A stretch of 53,008 bases of DNA from Dethiosulfovibrio peptidovorans (GTDB taxonomy: Bacteria > Synergistota > Synergistia > Synergistales > Dethiosulfovibrionaceae): contig PDTB01000028.1 in NCBI GenBank assembly GCA_002748665.1, positions 1 through 53,008 of the forward strand, in the 5' to 3' direction. How positions within the stretch are numbered: position 1 is the first letter of the stretch; the number at the start of each line of letters is the position of its first letter. The translations under genes were made by a program, and so were the position numbers. Positions 44,601 through 51,115 of this stretch are shown piece after piece. Under the pieces are notes generated by a model, which had not been told where the DNA came from, ran no database searches, and saw only the letters and a program-made list of their open reading frames with translations.

Positions 44601-46034
44601 TCCCTGACCGTCGGAGATGGTATAGGTGAAAACGTCGGTGTCGGACTCACCTGCCGCCAGTTTCTCGGCGGCGTCGTTCGGCGTGTACGTATAGGTTCCG
44701 TCGGGGTTCACCGTCACGGTACCATAGGTGCCGATAACGGTTCCGATACCTCCCGTGTTGTCCACCCCCGTGTCTCCCGCTTCAATCCCCACGACCGTCA
44801 GACCGTCCCCTTCGGGGTCGGTGTCGTTGGGGATCAGGGTACCGGTTACAGGCGGCCCGTCCTCTCCGACGGCATTCGTATCGGGATTAGCCTGGGGTGG
44901 CTGGTTCTCACCCGTGATGTTGATCGTGAGGGTCGTGTGTTTTATCTCTCCGCTCTCGTCCGTGACCGTGTAGGTGAAGACGTCGTTCAGAGTACCATCA
45001 GAAGGGAGAGAGCTAACGTCGGGGTTGGCGTTGTCCAGAACATAGGTGTACGACCCGTCCGCGTTTATGGTGACGGTGCCGTAGTCACCGGTGATCTGCG
45101 TTCCCACACCGGTATCAGCATTAGCGCCTGTCGCCCCCGCCGCCACGCCGATCACGTCGATGGTGTTACCGGCCTCAGCGGGGGTGTCGTTGCCCGTCAC
45201 GTTGCCGAGTATGACGGAGGTGTTCGGGTCTCCGTCATCAGCGCCTTCGTCCGGTGCTCCGGGACTCACGTGGTCGGTATCTGGAGCGACGCCGATGGTC
45301 GGTGCTGGGGGCGGAGGCGTCGGGTCGCTACCGCCGCTGGAGCCCCCACCGAAGTACCCGCCGCCTCCGGGTTTCGAATCAGGAGCAGGAGTGTCGTCTC
45401 CCGTGTCGGTATCTATGTCTGGAGTCGGAGGTTCGGGCGGGTTCACAGGCTCCGGTCTGTCGTATGAGGGAGTATCGGGCTCGTAGTCCGGCAGCCGGTT
45501 CTCCGGCGGCCAGGGTTCGGGGCTGCGCATATCCACGTCTGGGCGACGTGGTTCGTCCACCCTCAGAGCGTCGTGGTACGGAGGATTCACCGTGTAGTCG
45601 TACCCGATTCTGGGGTTGACGGTGTGGCGTCCCGTGAGCTGAAGCAGCGTGTTCTCGTCCCGGCCGATATTGTCGGGGTCCGAGAGGTTCAGGGCATAGA
45701 GCGAGTTCATTTTGGGGAGCTTGACGAACCCGTGTCCCCGTATGGACGGCCCGTCCTGCGGAAACTCAGGATTGCCTTCCGCAAGCTGCTGCTCGGCCAA
45801 GATCAGGTCGTTCAGCTCTTCGGGGGTCTCGGAGGCCACAAGGACGACCTGATTGGCCTCGATCCACTGTGCCTGACCTTGGGTGTCTTCCACCAAGACA
45901 CGCCCCGATCTGGTGATGATGAGTTCTCCCTCGTCCAGAACGTCTCCGATCTTGAGTTGCCGGACGGAGCCATCTACCGCACGAACGATAACTTCGCCTT
46001 GGATGTCTACGATTCTCAGAGTAATTGTCGCCAT
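35655..46034 (-). CDS. Giant type I-secreted VCBS/cadherin-like adhesin (LapA/BapA-like)
   Basis: 3459 residues, a surface or biofilm adhesin by architecture. Residues 1-75 resemble the N-terminal retention module of LapA/BapA-type adhesins (GEVIVRAVDGSVRQLKIGD, W at about 57). A Pro/Gly-rich linker follows (about 165-250). About ten VCBS-like repeats of 100-150 residues span about 250-1520 (YGTVTINADGSYTYVLDN-type cores, TITVTGTNDAP-type joints). Roughly eight larger modules opening with an E-D motif and carrying DGSE segments span about 1520-3255. An acidic Glu/Ser/Gly/Pro tail ends the protein. No RTX nonapeptide array and only two cysteines are seen. No TAAG-like LapG site appears before the repeats; VAAG at about 298 is the nearest. 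It follows its exporter genes and has GGAGG 11 bases before the ATG. Confidence 0.9.
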   Translation of the reverse strand: MATITLRIVDIQGEVIVRAVDGSVRQLKIGDVLDEGELIITRSGRVLVEDTQGQAQWIEANQVVLVASETPEELNDLILAEQQLAEGNPEFPQDGPSIRGHGFVKLPKMNSLYALNLSDPDNIGRDENTLLQLTGRHTVNPRIGYDYTVNPPYHDALRVDEPRRPDVDMRSPEPWPPENRLPDYEPDTPSYDRPEPVNPPEPPTPDIDTDTGDDTPAPDSKPGGGGYFGGGSSGGSDPTPPPPAPTIGVAPDTDHVSPGAPDEGADDGDPNTSVILGNVTGNDTPAEAGNTIDVIGVAAGATGANADTGVGTQITGDYGTVTINADGSYTYVLDNANPDVSSLPSDGTLNDVFTYTVTDESGEIKHTTLTINITGENQPPQANPDTNAVGEDGPPVTGTLIPNDTDPEGDGLTVVGIEAGDTGVDNTGGIGTVIGTYGTVTVNPDGTYTYTPNDAAEKLAAGESDTDVFTYTISDGQGGTSHTTLTITVTGTNDGVTILPGGDTGIVTEFAWDDPLEGTGAHASSGTLEFTDADLSDAHTITTVPAASGYLGNFVPVVNQITNEVEWQFTVNDAELNHLKEGETLTQVYTVTVDDGHGGTSSKDVTVTIHGANEAPEALADSIVTTSGTAEGNVLNNDSDIDGAHEDLTVTRFTVDGMGGTFFPGGTLDVKEGADTIGTLSISPDGSYTFTAAHNYHGTVPNINYTIQDEHGAEDTAILKISVPDINAPLLDLNSPASASDPDTAWAASYTEDGSPVSIADVDMGINTNGGGGIEKATITLTNPQVGDLLDTSGIPAGFDVSVSGNTITITVSGGGTLPVGDFQEAIKAITFETDSDNPNTDVDRIIEVQVEDSNSASNVAISTITVAAANDAPTIDVGNDTGTVIEAGHLDDGVTVVPGTASVSGNLNATDPDNGDTQTWSIQGSTAGTYGAITIDPGTGAWEYILNNENSATQALKEGETRTETFTAVVTDSAGATDTQEVTITVHGTNDAPQVTSGVDAREGNVREDGTQVATGTLTSSDVDVDTSAANHGSTWSLDTTSGTYGDITIDPDTGQWTYTLDNDSSAVQGLRTGETRTETFTATITDDKGAIATETITVRVAGRDDAPVVRPDTDAVTEDVKLSTTGNVITGSDASSADTDVDAGATLAVSGIALGTVPSTAQNVPGGTNSGSGTVVNGTYGTLSIGADGSYSYTLNNASDAVQNIAKGEVPQEIFTYTVTDDDGIARSTTLTIDVSGRNDQPEITVSTGDTDSAAHDETSDEISLSGTLSVSDADISDTVSINIENVSTNASAILDGEGYPGGLTEGQFNDMLQSMLTFASSQVIDGSSTEGAHAIEWEFNTTTGGSTVPFDFVPAGEDLVITYTVKATDSSGQGDTVSNGNEVDNDIHTITITIHGTNDQGVLAEAIVTSDFEDIAQTGNVFDAATPDPDAGEELAVTKYTIDGMGGEFTPHDSTPVSVTNSDGNTIGTLLFKADGSYIFTPTGNYSGPVPEVTYTATSGPNELGSSTLTLSVKPVADAPNVTVAEVETPEDTDRVLGLNAPVVNDTTDQSTDAHTDNPERIGAITLTIPEGVTLKDGSGNILVTGGSGGTDYSIVISDRPHVTGATGDATMTVAEYEALVVAPPTDSHENFSMGVSVTSYEVDDNGNVMKVNEHGLYDAGGTPVPGATTNQTIDVDVTAVTDAVKLEITEDGSTYEDAQNEGDAVTFAVSEDSEFDLSSTLKATYGDGSGSAGDGDTDGSERRWITVKVPGSEAAGDPALIINGTEYKAGVTFTAPYNAPGNNLSTDEAGFPDIKIKAEPNFSGEIKGVEVVLHAQDTDGDSTVTTTEETDPVFLNFTVNPVAGDVTTVVNAEATEDQGREFTDTATQTNLAAEGITSGLKFLDGLDVTDTSPNANNGGEETLVSITLKGSDIPGGWRIFDPAGNDVTPPSGGELDIDTGAYKNYIALPPAHSSHDVSFPVSVVTRDTVNIGGNPVTVTNDGQGTNAAPTEVTVNIAVTPVAEFIGEDSDGDGSGDLSMVGNKVYSTPAYEDTVFHLNSDGVNLTEGWSNQDTDETVYALFVPKMYNGGTGNYDIAIGSVFSWNGGSATYQGGETDVKVPVTALDSLKFTAPPGAAGQFEIDVKALSRDVDEDDPSVVVEKISEPVSQLTNLIVNPVPNPVTLGVSQARGLEDEVIPLDVRPQTTDPDETFNIRIGNIPGGAQILYDYGDGNGPVPVGASPGGYVQIDNYEPGNLYVQPPSQSNDDFELSIKSQVVDKATTEGGEITQESDFDTAVPRDLFVQVQGVADDAALVVDSSHEEAEALMDQGGGGMSLNRVITSITLSDQDGSESATLIISGLEDGFMVQGGSFVGGTGTNRQWMVSADSLADGSAKVVVPQNFNGKVDFNAKVVTTESDGDANPDASGNAPTPVSFTVTPSPEAEMHTSVSGDEDTWVKMDFGTIHKNGDTDEVVSKVLISQTDIDGKGLVLNIGDGAANPLTAVGGYYEVNQSDIDNIFIKGAPNATTGNGDPDGQFTFEVKYTVTDPGKDGVADGSIENTTQYTLSLAPITDETDTAIDTGSFSSTGGAASFDALTKTVTVTGEDTFSLGVDVSQQADANASTPGPDTDGSEQLQYFIVDGVPAGVSIDGGSYMGHNPGGGAGDFTSRWMVPVSEADGAFNTQTLTQNLSFTIDNSKGIFDEDSSHEITVTAYSKDGPDELVAESADTFTLEIQAMAGGGGTTVPAMVSASGKDFDMTEDAQVALSDMVNFSLDTSDPNVDPNPKFSITLSGLPEGCVVEGMTKTTSGGETIWTASGIGNQTDLDNMLEHISITPPDDWNANNHDGQFHFDAAITSYTDAGEQQFAAVGGVAPSEFTPATDVYDMDLTSAEVVNEGGSVPITIDLSNDADDSHAVVVDGKVYVQIDEPGMGTGGTLTHNGETLTTESVNGIAGIPNGEYYVINGIDTSATGGNAQLNLTYTPEAHASGSFKVRSYVESHEENAPGNDNMVSAASEQTFEVTPLNSGYDVAVAAATGNEDENIVLQIGGTGLLDKDGSESAVSATLQGIPEGYIVFAGPDASSPMANNIGDGKWELPLDDEGKLPEYIAVKAPENVSGTTGNIKLTVFSGEAGQCPTLDESTFDLTIVPVADGVTIEPNSSVGLANQDTSLNLNPTMLDTDGSEVATVKITGLQLVEGDITFNTGSSGTVTYDQESDTYTIAGVENEDLGSLSFNTQYNVDKNVTIEAYTTEEANGDVSAPVTAENVHILVNGGETAPEFPDDGGNPPPIPPGAPGAPGAAPIAPGSFEGDGQEPLLAGFDSEVEDQGKGAQEIGTDLGEPQEAEGEFEEVVSGLEAEPLEAEASEGSGSGSGSGDVDVEGAEESLLSDSVELPDLGGETESAATPQAEAETATFAGENGTLEGDDVLVVEDVLDVNSDLDIPILDGGTSASEPEPVILDPLAEVVIHQELEDQLT
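36270..41480 (-). repeat. Array of large E-D/DGSE modules in the adhesin gene
   Basis: About eight modules of 150-250 residues (residues about 1520-3255), each opening with an acidic E-D pair followed by a strand (for example TPEDTDRVLGL, SEDSEFDLSS, LEDEVIPLDV, TEDAQVALSD, NEDENIVLQI). Most contain D-G-S-E followed by an I-x-G-(L/V/I)-(P/E) strand. They resemble cadherin-like modules of type I-secreted giant proteins, but I cannot name a single domain family. Confidence 0.65.
41480..45290 (-). repeat. Tandem VCBS-like repeat block in the adhesin gene
   Basis: About ten consecutive protein repeats (residues about 250-1520). Each has a Y-G-x-(V/I/L)-T-(I/V)-x-x-D-G-x-(Y/W)-x-Y-x-L-(D/N)-N core and ends in a beta strand plus G-x-N-D-x-P. 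At DNA level the copies are clearly diverged, so there is little risk of recombination. The repeats should form extended, calcium-binding beta domains. Confidence 0.85.
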
Positions 46035-46083
46035 GATGATAAAATCCTCCTCGTTATTTCTTCGTGCCGTTTAAGGCCGATGA

Positions 46084-47496
46084 TTATCTCTCTCGCAATG
46101 CACCCGCTCTGGCACGAAGCAGGGGTTTGAGAAGATAGGCCAAGACTGTCTTTTTCCCCGTTACGATGTCAACCTGGGCGACCATACCAGGTAATATGGG
46201 CAGGTCATCCCCGAATTCTGTCTTGTCGGTCACGATACGCACCTGATAGAAGGTTCCGCCTCGCTGGTCTGAGACGGTATCGGGCGTTATGGAGGCGACA
46301 CGACCGTCCAATCCACCGTATATTGCGTATTCATAAGCTGTAAACTTGACCGTGGCCGCCTGTCCCTTTTGGACGAACGCTCGATCCTTAGGGGCCAGAT
46401 GGGCTTCGACCACCAGAGCGTCGTCCTCCGGCACAATCTCGGCGACAACACCGCCGGGCATGATGACGGCACCGGTGGTGTTGACGGTGAGGCGCTTGAC
46501 GATGCCCTGAATAGGCGACCGGATGGCAGAGTGAATCAGTCGGTCTGCCAGGGCCTGGTTGCCCCGACTCAGGCTTTCCATCTCGCCCATGGTCGCTGTC
46601 AGTTCGTTTCGCCATTGGTTGCGAAATCTGAGTTCTGTCTCCCGAATCTGGCTTTTGCTTTCCTCCATGGCCTCCCTGGCCCGGCTCGCCTGAGCTCCCG
46701 CCTGAGCTCGCTCCCCCCGAGAGCGTGCGAGATCACGCTCCAGGCGCATGACGTCCACTTTGGGAACAGCTCCGGATTTGAGCAGAGGTTTGGTGAGTTC
46801 CAGTTCCTGCTTTGCCAGGTCGAAAGCCCTGCTCATCTGAGCGTAACGAGCACGGGCCTCGCTCAGTTCGTGACGTCGCTGGTCGGCCTGATCCTGGATG
46901 ACCTGTATTTTGGACGCCAACTCCTCAAGGCTGGCCCAATAGAGCCGACGTTCCTGGTCTACGATGTCCGGGATGGCCCGGATGAGCTCATCAGAAGGTG
47001 TAAAAGGCTCCCCCCGGCTCAAGGCCCGCAATCTGGCAGCCTTGGCGGTGAGGGTCTGCATTTTTGCCTCCTGCTGACCAAGGGCCGAGCCAGATCGGGT
47101 GGGGTCCACCTGAACCAGAATCTGTCCTTTGGCTACCCGGTCCGATTCCCGAACCAACACGGCCTCCACCATGCCGCCGTCCACCGATTGGACCACCTGA
47201 GTCCCCCCCGAGGGGATGACCTTCCCCGTGCCCCGAACGACCTCGTCCAGAGGAGAGACTCCGGCCCATAAAAACAGGGCCGCAAAGGTTCCCGTAATGG
47301 TGTAGATGATGGCTCTGGATTTTTTGGGAGACTGTCCCTCCATGGCGAGTCGGGCGTCTGTCTCCCAGCCTCGATCAACCGCCGATACCGATGACCCCGG
47401 CAGTAGGGGATCAACGATGGCTCGGCTTCCTTTTTCTATATGATCTATGGCGGTTCCGATGCTTCGGAATCCGTCTTCTTTGCCAGGATGAAACAT
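46084..47496 (-). CDS. HlyD/LapC-family type I secretion membrane fusion protein
   Basis: 470 residues: a short cytoplasmic N-terminus, one membrane helix (about 65-85), split lipoyl/barrel-sandwich parts (VVQSVDGGMVEAVLVRESD and later IRSPIQGIVKRL), a long alpha-helical coiled coil (about 165-320) and a C-terminal beta-barrel. It bridges the ABC exporter and TolC across the periplasm. The ATG at 47496 has AAGGAG eight bases upstream and begins one base after the exporter stop. Longer frames lie within the exporter gene. Confidence 0.94.
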   Translation of the reverse strand: MFHPGKEDGFRSIGTAIDHIEKGSRAIVDPLLPGSSVSAVDRGWETDARLAMEGQSPKKSRAIIYTITGTFAALFLWAGVSPLDEVVRGTGKVIPSGGTQVVQSVDGGMVEAVLVRESDRVAKGQILVQVDPTRSGSALGQQEAKMQTLTAKAARLRALSRGEPFTPSDELIRAIPDIVDQERRLYWASLEELASKIQVIQDQADQRRHELSEARARYAQMSRAFDLAKQELELTKPLLKSGAVPKVDVMRLERDLARSRGERAQAGAQASRAREAMEESKSQIRETELRFRNQWRNELTATMGEMESLSRGNQALADRLIHSAIRSPIQGIVKRLTVNTTGAVIMPGGVVAEIVPEDDALVVEAHLAPKDRAFVQKGQAATVKFTAYEYAIYGGLDGRVASITPDTVSDQRGGTFYQVRIVTDKTEFGDDLPILPGMVAQVDIVTGKKTVLAYLLKPLLRARAGALRER

Positions 47497-47497
47497 C

Positions 47498-49618
47498 TCA
47501 GCCGCTCCTTTTAACGGCACCGGAGCGCAGATTCTGGAGGACCGTCTCCTTGGGACCATCGGCAACGATCTGCCCCCGGTCCATGACGAGTATCCGATCC
47601 ACCAGCTCCAGAAGAGCCATTTTATGGGTGATGAGGATGATCGTCTTGTCCCGGGCGTATTCAGCCAGGTTTTTTCTGATCTGCGCTTCGCTTCGGTTAT
47701 CCATGGAGGCCGTGGGCTCGTCGAGCAAAAGCACTGGAGGATCGCCAAGGACGGCCCTCGAGAGCGCTACACACTGCCTTTGACCGCTGGAAAGCCGGGT
47801 ACCACGTTCCCCAACGGGCATGTTCAGCCCCTGGGGATGTTGTCTGGCAAAAGCCTCCACCCCAGCGATCCGAGCGGCTTTCAGAAGGGCTTCATCCCCC
47901 ACGGGAGGATGGCCGAAGAGGATGTTGTCTCTCAGACTGCCGAAGAAGAGTGGCGGCTCCTGAAGGACGGTGCCCAGGGATCTTCTGAGCTCCGCCGGGT
48001 CGATCTGGCGGATGTCCACACCGTCCAGGAGTACCGCACCTTCCTGGGGACGGTAGAGTCCCAGGACAAGTCGGGCTATGGTCGTTTTTCCCGAACCCAG
48101 CGGCCCCAAGAGGGCCACTTTTTCTCCGGGCTCGATCCGAAAGGACACGTCCCTGAGTGTGGCCGATTCCTCACCGGGATAGGAGAAGGTCACGCCGTCA
48201 AAAGTTATCTCGCCCTTGAAGGGCACGCGGGAGACGAAGGTTCCCTGACGCTCGGTCTCCTTGGCCATGATGCCGTCGAGAGCGGCCAGAGAGCGGGAGG
48301 CCGAGGAGTATTGAATAAGCAGTGACGCCAGACGGCCCACCGGAGCCATGCCCCGGGAGGTCAGCATGTAGGCGGCTATAAGGGCCCCCATGCTCAGAGA
48401 CTGACGAAGCACCAGGCTCACGCCCACCACCATGGTGACGACCGACACTATCTGCTGAACCCACTGAAAGCCGCTGACGACGGACGATGAAAGGCGTTTG
48501 GTTCTGACGCCCGCCCGTTCTAAAAAGTCAACAGCCCGCTCCCATCGCCCCTGAATCAGGCTTTCAGCTCCGGCAGCCTTGACGGCCTCCATGGAAAGAA
48601 GGCTTTCAACGAGCGTGGCGTTTTTCATGGCAGAGGCCCGTTGCGTGGTCTCGGCCAGGTCTCTCATTCGTCCCTGAACGATCACGGCGTGAAGGACGGT
48701 CAGAAGACAGCCCACCGCCATTGGGACCGCAAGAGGCCAGGCGATGAGGGCGACCATCGCGAAGAAAAACAGGGCAAAAGGCAGATCGACAAAGGAAAAG
48801 ATCGTGGCTGAGGAGATAAAGCTGCGCACCGCCTCGAACCCCTGAACGCTATTGGCAAAGGACCCCACAGAGGGGGGACGCTCCTCGGACCGAAGGTCCA
48901 GGATGTGTTCCATAAGCCGCCGGGAGAGGACGACGTTTGTTCGAGCCGCCGCACCATCCACGAGGACGGAGCGGGCCAATCGAAGCCCCCAGTCGGCCGT
49001 GAGCATGACGCCCACCCCAATTGCCAGAACTGTCATGGATTCCATGGCCCTGTTCGGGATGATCCTGTTATAGACGTTCATCGTGAACAGAGGCATCGCC
49101 AGGGCAAAGAGGTTGCTGATCATCGATGCCAAAAGGACGTCACGATACAGCCCCTTGCCGGCTGAGATGGCACTCCAGAACCAATGTCCCTCCCGAGGAG
49201 CCAGGGTTACAGGTGCTCGTTCGTCAAACTGAAAGATAGGCCGAAAATAGAGACAATAGCCTGCATACTCCTCCCGAAGATCGTCCAGAGAGAGACACGT
49301 GACCGAGTCTATCTCCGGGGTCACCACTCCGACGCTCCCCTCCTGGAGATCCAAAGAAACGAGAACACAGGCTCTCTCGTCGGACAGGACCAGAACCGCC
49401 GGAAAAAGCAGAGGATTAAGCTTCTCCAGCGGGGCCCTGACAACCCGCCCGGCCAGGCCGACACGTTCGGCCGCACGCAGAGCACCCAAGGGGTTCAGGG
49501 CACCGTTCTCCAACGGAATCCCCGAGAGCAAAGCATCCCGAGATACGGTCTGTCCATGATACCGGGCCAGATAGACCAGACAAGAGGCCAGGTCGCCCCC
49601 ATGCCCGTCAAACGTCAT
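47498..49618 (-). CDS. Type I secretion ABC transporter (LssB/LapB type) with inactive C39-like domain
   Basis: 706 residues: an N-terminal C39 peptidase-like domain (about 1-125), a six-helix membrane domain (about 150-420) and an ATPase with Walker A GPLGSGKTT (about 506), signature LSSGQRQCVALSRA and LLLDEPTASMD. The peptidase-like domain lacks the catalytic cysteine and histidine pattern (GDLASCLVYLARYHG, no HFVV), so it is a substrate-docking domain and no leader cleavage is expected. That matches export of long adhesins with C-terminal signals. Order tolC-ABC-HlyD-adhesin makes the adhesin the obvious substrate. Confidence 0.95.
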   Translation of the reverse strand: MTFDGHGGDLASCLVYLARYHGQTVSRDALLSGIPLENGALNPLGALRAAERVGLAGRVVRAPLEKLNPLLFPAVLVLSDERACVLVSLDLQEGSVGVVTPEIDSVTCLSLDDLREEYAGYCLYFRPIFQFDERAPVTLAPREGHWFWSAISAGKGLYRDVLLASMISNLFALAMPLFTMNVYNRIIPNRAMESMTVLAIGVGVMLTADWGLRLARSVLVDGAAARTNVVLSRRLMEHILDLRSEERPPSVGSFANSVQGFEAVRSFISSATIFSFVDLPFALFFFAMVALIAWPLAVPMAVGCLLTVLHAVIVQGRMRDLAETTQRASAMKNATLVESLLSMEAVKAAGAESLIQGRWERAVDFLERAGVRTKRLSSSVVSGFQWVQQIVSVVTMVVGVSLVLRQSLSMGALIAAYMLTSRGMAPVGRLASLLIQYSSASRSLAALDGIMAKETERQGTFVSRVPFKGEITFDGVTFSYPGEESATLRDVSFRIEPGEKVALLGPLGSGKTTIARLVLGLYRPQEGAVLLDGVDIRQIDPAELRRSLGTVLQEPPLFFGSLRDNILFGHPPVGDEALLKAARIAGVEAFARQHPQGLNMPVGERGTRLSSGQRQCVALSRAVLGDPPVLLLDEPTASMDNRSEAQIRKNLAEYARDKTIILITHKMALLELVDRILVMDRGQIVADGPKETVLQNLRSGAVKRSG

Positions 49619-49621
49619 TAC

Positions 49622-50995
49622 CTAGCTCTCCCCATGGCCCTCCCCACTGGATCTGGCCTTCAGGCCCAGCTCTTCAGGTGTTGGAACATCATCTCGCTGC
49701 ACCGACAGCGCCCGGAGGAGGAGCCCCTGTTCCGAAAGAAACTGGGCTTTCGCGAGGTTCAGGTTTGTTACGGCGTTCGAGTAGGAACGCTGCGCCTGGA
49801 AGGCCTCGTTTTCGGCATCCAAGAGATCCAGAAGGCTTCTACGCCCCACCTCAAACTGGATAGCATAGGCCTTGCGCATGGCTTCGGCGGATTTTTTATG
49901 TTGTTCCAGCAAGGGGAGCTTCTTTTGAAGAGAGATAACGTCGTTGTAAGCGATACTCGCCGCCTGCCGAACGTCCCATCGGGCTTTTTTCAGATGGGCT
50001 TTAGCCTCCTCGTGAAGCTGGTCAAACCGGCGAATTTCCTCCCGATCACGACCACCGTCGTAGATGTTGTAGCTCAGGACAAGCTCCGCCATTGCTTTAT
50101 CACGACGACCCCGGGTTCCGTCCACGTCGTCCTCCAGGCTTCCACTGGCCCGAAAGTCCAGTCGGGGCGAGAGGGCACCTTTTTTCGCCTTCAGGGCGTA
50201 GAGGGTGGACAACTCATGTTCACAGGCAGCAAAGACCTTTGGGCTGGTCTCAAGAGCACGATCTCCTGCATCCTCAAGTTTAAACGACATATCTAAGTTC
50301 AATTCAGTGTGTTTGAGAAACTCTCCGGGCATTTTCCCCACGATACGAAGATACTGGCTTCTGGCATCGTGAAGGTTGCTGAGTTCCGTGGCAAGATTGA
50401 CCCGGGCCAGGGCGAGACGCCCTTTGGCCGTCTCAAGGTCAACGGCACTGCCAACACCGGCCGTCTCTCTGCGGATTACCCTGTCCATGAGGGCGTGATG
50501 CCGCTCCAGGTTTTCCCTCGCCAGTTCGACCATGGAGGTGTAACGGAGAACATCCTCATGCCCTCTGATAGCGCCGAGAGCGACGACCTCCATGACGTCT
50601 AACAACTCGAAGTACCGCATCTTCATCGTGTGGTCCATCCTGCGAACTTCGTTTTTCGTCACTCCGCCGTCGTAGATCATCTGGCTCAGAGACAAAAATA
50701 CGCCGCTTCTGTTGTAGCTATGCATCTGACGACCGGCATATCCCGGACCATCCAGGTTGTCGCGACCAACACCAGCTCTCAGAGCCAGTTTGGGACGGTA
50801 GCCAGCCTTGGCTGCCTCACGCCCGTAGGTAGCTGCGTGAAATACGTGCCAGCGTGCCTGTACTTCCGGGTTAGCCTGAAGGGCCATCTCCACCGTCTGA
50901 TCCAGCGGAATGTTTTGCACCGCCCACAAAGGCGAGACTCCCAAAACAAGGATGGCACCCCACAGAGACAGCACACGACTTGAATTTTTTTTCAT
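49622..50995 (-). CDS. TolC-family outer membrane efflux/secretion channel
   Basis: 457 residues with a signal peptide (MKKNSSRVLSLWGAIL..., cleavage after PLWA) and two repeats of long helices with strand pairs, the TolC/LapE pattern; SIAYNDVISLQ and the C-terminal helix LNLAKAQFL are typical. It is the outer-membrane exit duct of the secretion system, and its presence implies a diderm envelope. ATG at 50995 is preferred to an in-frame GTG at 51007 because the Lys-Lys signal start follows it directly. Confidence 0.93.
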   Translation of the reverse strand: MKKNSSRVLSLWGAILVLGVSPLWAVQNIPLDQTVEMALQANPEVQARWHVFHAATYGREAAKAGYRPKLALRAGVGRDNLDGPGYAGRQMHSYNRSGVFLSLSQMIYDGGVTKNEVRRMDHTMKMRYFELLDVMEVVALGAIRGHEDVLRYTSMVELARENLERHHALMDRVIRRETAGVGSAVDLETAKGRLALARVNLATELSNLHDARSQYLRIVGKMPGEFLKHTELNLDMSFKLEDAGDRALETSPKVFAACEHELSTLYALKAKKGALSPRLDFRASGSLEDDVDGTRGRRDKAMAELVLSYNIYDGGRDREEIRRFDQLHEEAKAHLKKARWDVRQAASIAYNDVISLQKKLPLLEQHKKSAEAMRKAYAIQFEVGRRSLLDLLDAENEAFQAQRSYSNAVTNLNLAKAQFLSEQGLLLRALSVQRDDVPTPEELGLKARSSGEGHGES

Positions 50996-51115
50996 TACTC
51001 CACACACCTTCTTAATAATATAAACACACTACTTTTCTATGGTATTATTTTTGACCAATTCTGGACAGATGTCAAGACCAACCCCCTTCCAGATGGCTCG
51101 TCAACTTCCCAAGAA

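Noticed and set aside
41480-45290. RTX nonapeptide array in the adhesin
   Set aside because: Asp/Gly-rich stretches occur, but none has tandem GGxGxDxxx periodicity; the repeats are VCBS-like.
44244-45467. Long plus-strand frames opposite the adhesin gene
   Set aside because: They arise from the Gly/Asp/Thr-rich codons of the adhesin read backwards and show no domains.
51040-51075. Consensus promoter for tolC using TTGACA at 51075-51070
   Set aside because: The nearest good -10 (AATAAT) is 20 bases away; too long to call, so only mentioned in context.
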